Translations under genes and position numbers: made by a program
Assembly (NCBI GenBank): GCA_021202845.1
Contig: JAJQCF010000023.1
Coordinates: forward strand, 62,001-126,000
Source: Oscillospiraceae bacterium
GTDB lineage: Bacteria; Bacillota; Clostridia; Oscillospirales; Oscillospiraceae
Length of the DNA stretch: 64,000 bases
Direction: 5' to 3'
In this document: piece after piece, positions 38,789 through 47,102 of the stretch
Layout: every line of letters begins with the position of its first letter
Position numbering within the stretch: position 1 is the stretch's first letter
The notes under the pieces: generated by a model
Told to the model about the DNA's origin: nothing
Seen by the model: the letters and a program-made list of their open reading frames with translations, nothing else
Database searches by the model: none

Positions 38789-40209
38789 TGCGCAGCATTT
38801 CGTTCAGATTTTTTGCGCAGACGGCGTTCATGGTGATGCTGAGCTTTATCATTTTAGGCTCGGTGTTCCTGATGCTGGGGCGCAGCTACATGATGAATGA
38901 GCGTCAGCAAGCCATTGAGTCCAGCGCGGACGACTTGGCAAAGTTAGTGGAGGTGCAGCTCTATCAGGGCACGCTGTACGACTGGGACCTGCGCATAGCA
39001 ATTTCCACGCTGGCGGAGTCCACGAGCAGCCATATGTTCATCACGGATGCTGACGGCGTTGTCATCTCCTGCTCCGACCTTGTGTTCAACTGCGAGCACC
39101 TTGGCCGCCAGCTGGACAGCGCGGTTCTCAGCGCGCTGCAAGGCAGCGGGGAGTACAGCCAGCTGACAACGCTGGGCGGGTTTTACTCCACCACATACTA
39201 TGTCGTCGGCCTGCCCGTGGAGTACGACGGAGATGTGGCGGGCTATGTGTTTGTGGGTCAGGAGTCGTCGCAGATTGTCAAGGTGTGGAGCGTGCTGCTC
39301 TACCTCTTCTTCGCCACGGCGATTGCAATTTTGATTATCGTGATGATTTTGGCCTACATCTCCGGCAGACGGCAGACGCGGCCGCTGCACGAAATGGGCG
39401 AGGCGGCGGAGCGATTTGCCCACGGCGACTTTTCCGCGCGTGTCAGCGTTGACACCGACGACGACATCGGCGCGCTCGCCAACTCATTTAACAAAATGGC
39501 CGAGGCGCTGGAGCGGAGCGAACGCCGCCGCGACGAGTTCGTTGCCAACATAGCCCACGAGCTGAAAACGCCGATGACGACCATAGCGGGCTTCGCGGAC
39601 GGTATTCTGGACGGCACAATCCCGCCGGAGGCCGAGCGGCAGTACCTTGAAACCATATCCAGCGAGACAAAGCGCCTAAACCGCCTTGTGCGCAATATGC
39701 TGGATATGTCGCGCATGGACAGCGAAGACAGCGAGGCCATATTGAGCAAGACGTTTGACGCGGGAGAGCTGCTGCTGCAAACGCTCTTGGTGTTCGAGCG
39801 CAAGATAAACGACAAGAAGTTGGAGGTTAGCGTGCAGCTGCCCGAGGACGCAATTATAGTGCGCGGCGACCCCGATGCGATAAATCAGGTTATCTACAAT
39901 CTTCTGGAAAACGCGGTCAAGTTCGCGCCCGAGGGCACGGAGCTCGGCGTCAGCCTCTGGAAGCAGCACGACAAGGCGTATATCAGCATAAAAAACCACG
40001 GCGAGACTATACCGCCCGACGAGCTGGCGCTGATATTTGACCGCTTCCACAAAACGGACAAATCCCGCTCCTTGGACCGCGACGGCGTGGGCTTGGGGCT
40101 GTATATCGTGAAGAATATCCTCAACAGCCACCGCGAGGACATAGAAGTCACCAGCCGCGACGGCATAACCGAGTTCGTGTTCTCCTTGGCACTGAGCGAG
40201 ACGAAATAG
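38788..40209 (+). CDS. Sensor histidine kinase
   Basis: A 473-residue membrane kinase: transmembrane helix about 12-32, an extracellular sensor domain of about 130 residues (about 35-165), a second helix (about 170-192), HAMP (about 193-245), then the H-box NIAHELKTPMTT with His257, and the ATPase domain with N-box NLLENAVKFA and GVGLGLYIVKNIL. The ATG at 38788 overlaps the regulator stop by one base; a GTG one codon upstream is the alternative. Confidence 0.95.
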   Translation: MRSISFRFFAQTAFMVMLSFIILGSVFLMLGRSYMMNERQQAIESSADDLAKLVEVQLYQGTLYDWDLRIAISTLAESTSSHMFITDADGVVISCSDLVFNCEHLGRQLDSAVLSALQGSGEYSQLTTLGGFYSTTYYVVGLPVEYDGDVAGYVFVGQESSQIVKVWSVLLYLFFATAIAILIIVMILAYISGRRQTRPLHEMGEAAERFAHGDFSARVSVDTDDDIGALANSFNKMAEALERSERRRDEFVANIAHELKTPMTTIAGFADGILDGTIPPEAERQYLETISSETKRLNRLVRNMLDMSRMDSEDSEAILSKTFDAGELLLQTLLVFERKINDKKLEVSVQLPEDAIIVRGDPDAINQVIYNLLENAVKFAPEGTELGVSLWKQHDKAYISIKNHGETIPPDELALIFDRFHKTDKSRSLDRDGVGLGLYIVKNILNSHREDIEVTSRDGITEFVFSLALSETK

Positions 40210-40214
40210 TAAAC

Positions 40215-40241
40215 AAACTTGCCGAGTTTACAAAAATGATG
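40215..40241 (+). repeat. 27-bp direct repeat, copy 1
   Basis: Identical to 42447-42473. Each copy starts with AAACT-TGCCG-AGTTT, a small inverted repeat, and continues with a purine-rich tail ending ATGATG. It lies just after the kinase stop and before the lipoprotein gene. Confidence 0.9.
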
Positions 40242-40298
40242 CATTTCGTTGGTATTATACTCCCATATTCCAAAAATAGAGGAAAGGAAGTAATGCTG

Positions 40299-42446
40299 AT
40301 GAAAAAAGAAGTGCTTGCGTTTTTGCTGTCGGCGGCACTGCTGACGGTAACAGTCACGGGCTGCGCAAAGAGCGATGATAGTTCCGCGGCAGAGGTTCAG
40401 GGCGTGGAACGCCTCACGGCTTACGCCGAGGCGGGCTATACACGCGAAATGATGAATGTAGATTGGACGGCGTTTGACCGCTATACCGTGTATGACGGCA
40501 CCGTATACATGGCGTATGGAGAAAGCGGGCGCGTTGCGTCGCTCTACCCGGCACAGGAAACTTTGTACGAGCGGGCAGACGACGAATGGCAGCTTGCCTC
40601 CATAGATGCCTGCGGCGAGGGACTGTGGATATTGCAAGAGCAGACTGCTCACGGCGAAACGGGTCTTGTCAGCCGCTATAGGGCAATTAAAATATCATAT
40701 GACGGAGAAATGCTTGAAATGCTTGACCTTGGCGAGTATGACGCAGGAATGAGAATCACCGACTTGTGCTGCGGTTCTGACGGATACTTATACCTCAACT
40801 GCTGGAATGATGATTGCGCCCCTTACGGCTCCGCGCTGTGGCTCGCAGCTCCCGACGGGGAAATGCAAACAAGCGAGTTTTGCGAGATTTATCAGGGCTT
40901 AATGAAAACCGCGGACGGCGCGGTGACAACATGGGGCTGGAACAGCGATAACCAAGTATACCTCCGCTGCTTTTCGTCTGACGGCGGATATGAGGATATT
41001 GCCGTTCCCGACAGCGCAGACTATGGCGGAAAGGCCATTCAGAATATAGGCAACGGTGTAAACGGAGCCGCCGCAACTATTTTTGACGACAACGGAATTT
41101 ATTCACTTTTTGGCGACGGCAGCGTGGAGCCTTTGATTATATGGGCGGACAACGCAATGTCTGCCATAACGCCCGCCGCGATATTCGAGGCGGAGGACGG
41201 CGTGTACTTCTGCCCGTACTACTATTTTAACGGCACAGGCGGCAGCTATGGCTGCTATCTGCTGAAAGAGGGCGAACCGGCGGAGAAGCAAACGCTGGTT
41301 CTGGCTGTGTTCGGAGACACGAATTACAGATACGCGGTTAATCAGTTTAACACATTGAGCGCAGAGTATTACATTCAGGTCTTGGACTACTGCGAGGACG
41401 GCGCGGATTTCACTGACGCGGCGAGCTTGCTGAGCGCACAACTTTCCGCCGGTGTTGGCCCCGACATTATCTGTTTTAACGGTTCCATGTCCTCGGAGGT
41501 CTACGGAGCAAAGGGGTTCCTACTCGACCTCAACGCTTTTTTGGATGCTGACGAAGAAATTTCCCGCGGCGATATCTGCCTCCTGCCACTTATGGACAGC
41601 GACGGCGCACTGTATTCCGTAGCCGCAAACTTCTGTATTGAAACGTGCTGGAGCGTTGAAAAGTCGCTGAGCGGACGAAGCGGCTGGTCGTATGCCGAGT
41701 TTGCCGAGTTTGCCGCAAATCTGCCGAGAGGGAGCTATCTAAGCGTCTGTAACGAGCCGCTGCCGCTTTTCCAAGAGCTTTTGCACTCCTATATCCCTAC
41801 GATGATAGACTGGCAGGCGGGAGAGTGCTCGTTCGACAGCGCGGAATTTATCGCGCTGTTGGACGCCAGCCGTAGCGCGGCGGCTGTGGGGCTGAACGCC
41901 GAGGAGCTTTATGCCGACGAGCTTTTGCGGATGATGTCAAACGGCGAGCTTGCTCTGCAAAGCGCGGTGATTGCTTCGCCTTATGATATTGCCGAGATTG
42001 AAAATGCGATTAAGCAAGACATTACGCTGATAGACTGGCCGACGCCGGACGGCGGCTGCGGGAGCAGGGCTTACTTCCTCGAACGCTTCGGTATAGCCTC
42101 CGAGTGCGTGTCGCAAGAGGGCGCGTGGGAGCTTATAAAGCATTTGCTCTCTGCCGGCGCGGAGTCCTCGGCGCTGACCTCGTTCACGGCACCTGTGCTG
42201 AAAACGGCGCTTGATGAAATAACAGCCGACCTGCTCGGCGGTGATGAGCCGCTTGTAACGGTGCGGCAGGCGGAGAAATTTTCTGCGCTGCTCAATGAAG
42301 TCAGCATAGCCTCCGACGCGGAGCTGACGGCGCAGGAGATTATCACAGACAGCGTCTTGGCCTACTTTGCCGGTGACAGCACAGCGGAACAAGCGGCGGA
42401 ACTTGTGCGCAGTCGCGTCGGGCTTTACGTCAGTGAACAGAGCTGA
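40299..42446 (+). CDS. Two-domain lipoprotein: propeller-like N-terminus plus solute-binding-protein-like C-terminus
   Basis: A 715-residue surface lipoprotein. The signal peptide ends in the lipobox VTGC with lipidated Cys22. Residues about 45-345 are rich in short beta repeats with Tyr/Trp/Gly-Asp patterns (VYDGTVYMAYGE, GSDGYLYLNCW, DGAVTTWGWNSDNQVYLRCFS), looking like a beta-propeller. Residues about 350-715 resemble an extracellular solute-binding protein (LVLAVFGDTNYRYAVNQFN, SAGVGPDIICFNG, GFLLDLNAFL). No ABC permease or ATPase gene is nearby. ATG 40299 is preferred over ATG 40293 from the spacing to GGAAAGGAAG. Base composition looks more AT-rich than the neighbours, and identical 27-bp repeats flank the gene, suggesting insertion. 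Confidence 0.75.
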   Translation: MKKEVLAFLLSAALLTVTVTGCAKSDDSSAAEVQGVERLTAYAEAGYTREMMNVDWTAFDRYTVYDGTVYMAYGESGRVASLYPAQETLYERADDEWQLASIDACGEGLWILQEQTAHGETGLVSRYRAIKISYDGEMLEMLDLGEYDAGMRITDLCCGSDGYLYLNCWNDDCAPYGSALWLAAPDGEMQTSEFCEIYQGLMKTADGAVTTWGWNSDNQVYLRCFSSDGGYEDIAVPDSADYGGKAIQNIGNGVNGAAATIFDDNGIYSLFGDGSVEPLIIWADNAMSAITPAAIFEAEDGVYFCPYYYFNGTGGSYGCYLLKEGEPAEKQTLVLAVFGDTNYRYAVNQFNTLSAEYYIQVLDYCEDGADFTDAASLLSAQLSAGVGPDIICFNGSMSSEVYGAKGFLLDLNAFLDADEEISRGDICLLPLMDSDGALYSVAANFCIETCWSVEKSLSGRSGWSYAEFAEFAANLPRGSYLSVCNEPLPLFQELLHSYIPTMIDWQAGECSFDSAEFIALLDASRSAAAVGLNAEELYADELLRMMSNGELALQSAVIASPYDIAEIENAIKQDITLIDWPTPDGGCGSRAYFLERFGIASECVSQEGAWELIKHLLSAGAESSALTSFTAPVLKTALDEITADLLGGDEPLVTVRQAEKFSALLNEVSIASDAELTAQEIITDSVLAYFAGDSTAEQAAELVRSRVGLYVSEQS

Positions 42447-42473
42447 AAACTTGCCGAGTTTACAAAAATGATG
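42447..42473 (+). repeat. 27-bp direct repeat, copy 2
   Basis: Identical to 40215-40241, beginning on the base after the lipoprotein stop codon. Confidence 0.9.
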
Positions 42474-42480
42474 TAGATTG

Positions 42481-42537
42481 TTCACAAAACTTTCACTTGC
42501 AATTCATTGTTTGGACTAAATTATCTGCTATTATTAT
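42481..42537 (+). promoter_or_regulatory. htrA promoter with candidate response-regulator half-sites
   Basis: TTCAC occurs at 42481-42485 and 42492-42496, an 11-bp period typical of OmpR/PhoB-family binding sites. TTGTTT 42508-42513 and TATTAT 42532-42537 are a possible core promoter with an 18-bp spacer. Confidence 0.45.
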
Positions 42538-42560
42538 CTTGTCCTCAAGGAGGTGCCCCG

Positions 42561-43835
42561 ATGGACAGTATCGGACGGGGAACTTGGTACGGCGGCGAGT
42601 CCGCCGGCGGCTGGTACAAAAGGAACGAACCTGAAAGTTTCGCTCCGCCGCCGCAAAAGCCAAAGAAAAGCCGCACGGGAATGAAAGCGGCAGCCGTAAC
42701 GCTCTGCGTTCTCATTCTCATAGCAGCCACGGCGTACATCTTCTCGGACGGAGGCGTCAGCTCCATAGACCCCCGGAGCACCGCCGAACAGTCCGACAGC
42801 AGCGCCGGCAGCGGCAGCGCATCTCCCCAAACCGCCTCCACAGAGGGCAGCGGAATACCCAGAGCAGAAACAGGCACCGGCGTTACCCTGACGCTTGTCT
42901 CCGCGGCAGACAAGGAAGAGCTGACACTTCAGCAGATTTACTCCGACTGCATAGACTCGGTAGTCTCCATTGCCGCCATGGTTGACGGCAGCAGCGGCTA
43001 CTACTGGGGAACTGGTATAGTGATGAGCGCGGACGGCTACATTTTAACCAACGCGCACGTCATCTCCGGCACAGTCAGCGTCGCCGTAACGCTAAACGAC
43101 GGCCGCTCCTACGAGGCAAAGCTCGTGGGCTCCGACACCGTAACCGACATTGCCGTGCTGAAAATTGAGGCCGAGAACCTCAGTCCCGCCGAGTTCGGCG
43201 ACAGCGCAGAGCTCAGCGTAGGCGACACGGTTGCCGCCATAGGCAATCCCCTCGGCTCCGCCTTTGTCGGTTCCCTGACGGACGGCATAATTTCCGCAAT
43301 CGACCGCTCATACAACATGAACGGCAGCATCATAAGCCTTATCCAGACCAACGCCGCCATAAACGAGGGAAGCTCCGGCGGTCCGCTGATAAACGCATAC
43401 GGTCAGGTTATAGGCATTACAAACATGAAGCTCGTTTCCTACTACTCCTCCGCCACCATTGAAGGCATCGGGTTCGCAATCCCCACATCCACCATAAAGC
43501 CGGTGGTTGACGACCTCATAGCCTACGGCGCAGTACCCCAGCAGCCCGCCATTGGCATTACGGGCATTGGGCTTACCGAAGCGGAGCAGGAGGCCTACGG
43601 CAGCCCCTCGGGCGTCTATGTGGCAACCGTTACGAAGGGCAGCGACGCCGAAAACAAGCTGCAAGTCGGCGACGTGATTACCGCCGTGAACGGCATAGCA
43701 GTTGCCAGCGTGAACGACATCAACGACATAAAAGCGGACTTCGACATCGGAGACACTCTTACGCTGACCGTCTGGCGAGCCGGCGAGCTTCTGGAAATTT
43801 CCCTCACCTTGTACGGCATGAACCGTACCTACTAA
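42561..43835 (+). CDS. htrA: HtrA/DegP-like serine protease (S1C) with PDZ domain
   Basis: A 424-residue membrane-anchored protease that degrades misfolded secreted proteins outside the membrane. Cytoplasmic N-terminus, transmembrane helix about 42-61, Ser/Gly-rich linker (about 65-105), trypsin-like domain with His166 (TNAHV), Asp196 (DIAVL) and Ser272 (GSSGGPL, where GNSGGPL is usual), then one PDZ domain (about 345-420). ATG 42561 follows AAGGAGG; an upstream in-frame start is not supported. Its position after a two-component system resembles CssRS-htrA logic. Confidence 0.94.
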   Translation: MDSIGRGTWYGGESAGGWYKRNEPESFAPPPQKPKKSRTGMKAAAVTLCVLILIAATAYIFSDGGVSSIDPRSTAEQSDSSAGSGSASPQTASTEGSGIPRAETGTGVTLTLVSAADKEELTLQQIYSDCIDSVVSIAAMVDGSSGYYWGTGIVMSADGYILTNAHVISGTVSVAVTLNDGRSYEAKLVGSDTVTDIAVLKIEAENLSPAEFGDSAELSVGDTVAAIGNPLGSAFVGSLTDGIISAIDRSYNMNGSIISLIQTNAAINEGSSGGPLINAYGQVIGITNMKLVSYYSSATIEGIGFAIPTSTIKPVVDDLIAYGAVPQQPAIGITGIGLTEAEQEAYGSPSGVYVATVTKGSDAENKLQVGDVITAVNGIAVASVNDINDIKADFDIGDTLTLTVWRAGELLEISLTLYGMNRTY

Positions 43836-43879
43836 CTTTGATACCCCTCTTTTTCCATACACTCCTCTCTTTTTTGCAG

Positions 43880-43915
43880 AACGCCGGGCTGTTCCCCCAC
43901 AGTCCGGTGTTTTGT
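43880..43915 (+). terminator. Terminator after htrA
   Basis: A 12-bp stem (43880-43891 with 43900-43911, two G-T pairs) with an eight-base loop, followed by TTGT. Confidence 0.75.
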
Positions 43916-43946
43916 ATGCTTTAAATTGGGTTTGCTGATATTCTCC

Positions 43947-43990
43947 TTGAAATGTGAGAATAATTATGATAGAATAATGTCAGAATTATT
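43947..43990 (+). promoter_or_regulatory. Toxin-antitoxin promoter with operator-like repeats
   Basis: TTGAAA 43947-43952 and TAGAAT 43970-43975, spacer 17. AATAATT 43959-43965 and AATTATT 43984-43990 form an inverted repeat over the -10, and AGAATAAT-like units recur at 43957, 43971 and 43982. This fits autorepression by the antitoxin. Confidence 0.6.
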
Positions 43991-44008
43991 ATGAAGGAGG
44001 CGCGAATT

Positions 44009-44275
44009 ATGATTATTAAATCCTCAACCGCTCTGCGGAACGACTATGGCACTATTTCGGAGCTGGCGCACACTGAAGCCGAGCCGATTTATATAACCAA
44101 AAACGGTGAGGGCGACCTTGTGGTGATGAGCATTGAAGCCTTTGAACAGCGCGAGGAGGCGCTGAAGCTCCGCGCCAAGCTCGACGCCGCTGATGATGCT
44201 CGCCGCGCCGGAGCAAAAACCTATACGCTGAACGAATCGCGAAAACGGCTGGAGGAGCTTTACACAAATGGCTGA
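44009..44275 (+). CDS. Phd/YefM-type antitoxin
   Basis: An 88-residue antitoxin. The N-terminal Phd/YefM DNA-binding fold reads STALRNDYGTISELAHTEAEPIYITKNGEGDLVVMSIEAFE, and the C-terminal part is charged and probably disordered until it wraps the toxin. ATG 44009 follows AAGGAGG. It overlaps the toxin gene by eight bases. Confidence 0.88.
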   Translation: MIIKSSTALRNDYGTISELAHTEAEPIYITKNGEGDLVVMSIEAFEQREEALKLRAKLDAADDARRAGAKTYTLNESRKRLEELYTNG

Positions 44276-44594
44276 ACTGGTCATTTTGGAGCCTGCACAG
44301 CAGGAGCTGGAGCAGATAGCGCTGCTCCACCTGAATCTTGTCGGGCCAAACTCCGCCCGCAAAATCACGAACAGTATCTATTCCGCCTTGGAACGGCTGG
44401 AGATGTTTCCTTTGTCGGGAAGTATTCCGCAGGACAGAGAGCTTGCAAGCCGAGATTACCGATATGTGGTTGCAGGAAAATATATCTGCGTTTACCGCTT
44501 AGCGGGGAATACTGTCTATGTCTATCACATCGCGCACGGAGCGAGCAACTATCCGCTGCTGTTCAAGCGACTGCTCCGCGAGGCGCAAGAATAG
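44268..44594 (+). CDS. RelE/ParE-family toxin
   Basis: A 108-residue toxin with the ParE/RelE fold: the opening LVILEPAQQELEQIA, then LERLEMFPLSGSIP and the beta-strands YRYVVAGKYICVYRLAGNTVYVYHIAHG. Family members either cut mRNA on the ribosome (RelE) or poison gyrase (ParE); the sequence does not decide which. Translationally coupled to the antitoxin. Confidence 0.88.
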   Translation: MAELVILEPAQQELEQIALLHLNLVGPNSARKITNSIYSALERLEMFPLSGSIPQDRELASRDYRYVVAGKYICVYRLAGNTVYVYHIAHGASNYPLLFKRLLREAQE

Positions 44595-44621
44595 CATAAA
44601 CTAAGTTCACGCCATAATGAT

Positions 44622-44654
44622 AAAAGAGCTGCCAAGGTGATGACAGCTCTTTTT
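44622..44654. terminator. Bidirectional terminator between toxin and beta-CASP genes
   Basis: AAAAGAGCTG (44622-44631) pairs with CAGCTCTTTT (44644-44653), with an outer GCCATA/TATGGC pairing at 44611-44616 and 44656-44661. Confidence 0.85.
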
Positions 44655-44672
44655 CTATGGCATATAGTTTTT

Positions 44673-46292
44673 TTACTTCTTCCTGACCCAGCTTTCCCAT
44701 TTATCGGCCAGAGAGTTGACCTGACCGGTGAAGCGGGACAGTTCCTTGTTCGGTATGCCCTCGCAGCCGCGGGCAATGGAGAGCAGGCGCTCGCAGGCGG
44801 CGATGAGCGCGTCCAGCGCGGCGTTCGCGCGGGCGGAGCGCGCCTTTTTCTTTTCCACGGGTACGCCGACAGTCTCAACCTCGACCTCGTTTGTCAGCAG
44901 GTTGACAACTGTGCCGCTGAACGGTGCGTAGGTGTCAAAGCCGTACTCGCTTTTCAGCAGTCCGGCGTAGCTCACGCAGGCCGCGTCGTCGCCGTGGTTG
45001 ACGAAAACGCGCTGCGGCTTGGGGTCAAAGGAGTTTATCCACTTGAGCAGCCCGTCGCGGTCGGCGTGCCCGCTCGTCGCGGGGAGGTAAGTTATCTCGG
45101 CGTTGACGCTGATGTCCTCGCCGAAGAGCTTGACCTTTTTCGCGCCGTCGCGGATATTGCGCCCCAATGTGCCGTTGGCCTGATAGCCCACGAACAGTAT
45201 CATGCTCTCCTTGCGCCAGAGGTTGTGCTTGAGGTGGTGACGTATGCGTCCGGCCTCGCACATTCCGCTGGCGGAGATGATAACCTTGGGTTCGGCGTTC
45301 ATGTTTATCTGCTTCGACTCCTCACTGGTGACGGAAATCTCCAGACCGTCGAACACAAGCGGGTTGACGCCTTGGTCCAGCAGCGCACGCGTTTCGGCGT
45401 CGAAGTAGTGGCGGTCGCATTGCAGGAATATACCCGTGGCCTCGTTGGCCATCGGCGAGTCCACGTAGACCTTGAAGCCATCGTGACCGGTCACGAGCCC
45501 GCGCAGCTTAATCTCGCGTATGTAGTACAGAATTTCCTGTGTGCGCCCGACGGCGAACGAGGGAATGACGACGTTGCCGCCCCTGTCCAGTGTGCGCTGG
45601 ATGCAGTCGGCCAAATAGGCGGCGGAGTCTATCTCCAGCCGCTCGTGGAGGCGGTCGCCGTAGGTGGACTCGGTGACGACGTAGTCGGCCTCGGTGATGT
45701 AGTTGGGGTCGTTGATGATTGGCTGGTTCAGGTTGCCGACGTCGCCGCTGAACACAACCTTGCGCGTCTTGCCGTTCTCGGTGAGCCAGACCTCAATGCT
45801 GCTTGAGCCCATGAGGTGACCGGCATCGACAAAGCGGACGGCGACGCCCTCGGCAATCTGCATCGGCTCGCCGTAGTCGCACGGGCGCAGACGGCTGATT
45901 GCGGCCTCAGCGTCGGAGATGGTGTAAAGCGGCTCGACCGGCTCGCCGCCCGCACGGGTGGCTTTGCGGGTTTTCCACTCGGCGTCTGACTCCTGAATGT
46001 GCGCACAGTCGCGCAGCATTACCTGCGACAGACTGCAAGTGGCTGCTGTGGCGTAAATAAGCCCGCGGAAGCCCTGTTTGCTCAAAAGCGGCAGCAGACC
46101 GGAGTGGTCAACGTGCGCGTGCGTCAGCAGAACAAAGTCCAGCTCCGACGCAGGCACGGGAATCGGTTCGTTGACGAACGTGTTCTGCCCCTGCTCCATG
46201 CCGCAGTCCACAAGCCCGTGTACGTTCCCGACCTCGATAAGCGTACAGCTTCCGGTGACCTCATGCGTGGCGCCGATAAATGTAAGGCGCAT
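44673..46292 (-). CDS. Beta-CASP metallo-beta-lactamase-fold ribonuclease-like protein
   Basis: A 539-residue protein of the CPSF73-like beta-CASP group. The metal site is HAHVDHSG (about 58-65), with DAGHLMGS and FSGDVGN further on; the beta-CASP segment includes PSFAVGRTQEILYYI and the Rossmann-like SPMANEATGIF; ISASGMCEAGRIRHHL and TSGHADRDGLLKWI are the C-terminal motifs. Homologues are RNA endo/exonucleases. About 70 residues past the core (about 470-539) are helical and basic. Has its own promoter and convergent terminator. Confidence 0.88.
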   Translation of the reverse strand: MRLTFIGATHEVTGSCTLIEVGNVHGLVDCGMEQGQNTFVNEPIPVPASELDFVLLTHAHVDHSGLLPLLSKQGFRGLIYATAATCSLSQVMLRDCAHIQESDAEWKTRKATRAGGEPVEPLYTISDAEAAISRLRPCDYGEPMQIAEGVAVRFVDAGHLMGSSSIEVWLTENGKTRKVVFSGDVGNLNQPIINDPNYITEADYVVTESTYGDRLHERLEIDSAAYLADCIQRTLDRGGNVVIPSFAVGRTQEILYYIREIKLRGLVTGHDGFKVYVDSPMANEATGIFLQCDRHYFDAETRALLDQGVNPLVFDGLEISVTSEESKQINMNAEPKVIISASGMCEAGRIRHHLKHNLWRKESMILFVGYQANGTLGRNIRDGAKKVKLFGEDISVNAEITYLPATSGHADRDGLLKWINSFDPKPQRVFVNHGDDAACVSYAGLLKSEYGFDTYAPFSGTVVNLLTNEVEVETVGVPVEKKKARSARANAALDALIAACERLLSIARGCEGIPNKELSRFTGQVNSLADKWESWVRKK

Positions 46293-46326
46293 AAACCCTC
46301 ACGCTCCTTTTCTATAATCTATAGCC

Positions 46327-46355
46327 ATTCTATACTTTTCCGCGGAAAATAGCAA
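46327..46355 (-). promoter_or_regulatory. Predicted promoter for the beta-CASP gene
   Basis: On the minus strand TTGCTA (46355-46350), 17 bp, TAGAAT (46332-46327). Confidence 0.65.
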
Positions 46356-46360
46356 GATGT

Positions 46361-46396
46361 TTTAAAAAGGCTGCACCAAGTCAAACGGTGCAGCCT
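46361..46396 (-). terminator. Terminator after the orphan response regulator
   Basis: On the minus strand AGGCTGCACC (46396-46387) pairs with GGTGCAGCCT (46377-46368) and runs into TTTT. Confidence 0.85.
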
Positions 46397-46433
46397 ATAT
46401 GTGTTCGCGCCATTTCCCCGCCCGCGAGCCGGT

Positions 46434-47102
46434 TTACAGCTCCATTTTATATCCCACGCCGCGGACGGTGGTTATGTATTTTCCGGCTTTGCCGAGCTTT
46501 TGGCGCAGGGTGCTTATGTGTACGTCTACAGTGCGGTTCTCGGCGGTGTCGGAGTAGCCCCATGCGCCGCTGAGGAGGGCGTCGCGCGTGACTACCGAGC
46601 CGTTGGCGCGCATCAAAAGCGTCAGCAGCTCGAACTCCTTGAGCGTCAGCGGCACGTCGGCGCCGTCCACGCGGACGGTGTGGCGGCCGGGGCAGAGACA
46701 GAGACAGCCGAGCGTCAGCTCCTCCGCGCCCTCCGTGCTGTCGGTGCGGCGCAGCAGCGCCCTCACGCGCGCCATGAGCTCCATCATGCCAAAAGGCTTG
46801 GTTATGTAGTCGTCGGCGCCCATGTCCAGCCCCACGACCTTGTCGTACTCCGCGCTCTTGGCTGTCAGCATCATCACCGGCAGGCGCGACGTGGCGGGCG
46901 CGGCGCGCAGCTCGCGCAGTATCTCCAGACCGTCCTGCCCGGGCAGCATGATGTCCAGCATCACCAAGTCCGGCGTGGCCGAAGCCATTGCGCGCCAGAA
47001 CTCCGGCGCGGAGGCAAAGCCCTGCGCCGGAAGCTCCGTGTGGTTGAGCGTGTATATGACGAGCTGCCGAATGTTGGCGTCGTCCTCCACTAAATAAATC
47101 AT
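46434..47102 (-). CDS. Orphan OmpR/PhoB-family response regulator
   Basis: A 222-residue regulator: receiver domain with Asp50 (VMLDIMLP), KPFGMMELMARV around Lys102, and a winged-helix C-terminus ending VRGVGYKMEL. No histidine kinase is adjacent on either side. Its start overlaps the stop of the upstream beta-helix protein gene by four bases, so it is translationally coupled to a cell-wall-precursor-like gene rather than to a sensor. It is the last gene of its run and is followed by a terminator. Confidence 0.93.
   Translation of the reverse strand: MIYLVEDDANIRQLVIYTLNHTELPAQGFASAPEFWRAMASATPDLVMLDIMLPGQDGLEILRELRAAPATSRLPVMMLTAKSAEYDKVVGLDMGADDYITKPFGMMELMARVRALLRRTDSTEGAEELTLGCLCLCPGRHTVRVDGADVPLTLKEFELLTLLMRANGSVVTRDALLSGAWGYSDTAENRTVDVHISTLRQKLGKAGKYITTVRGVGYKMEL

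Noticed and set aside
41690..41715. Short TGCCGAGTTT tandem units inside the lipoprotein gene resembling the 27-bp repeat
   Set aside because: They encode a Glu-Phe-Ala repeat in frame and match only about ten bases, so this is probably coincidence.
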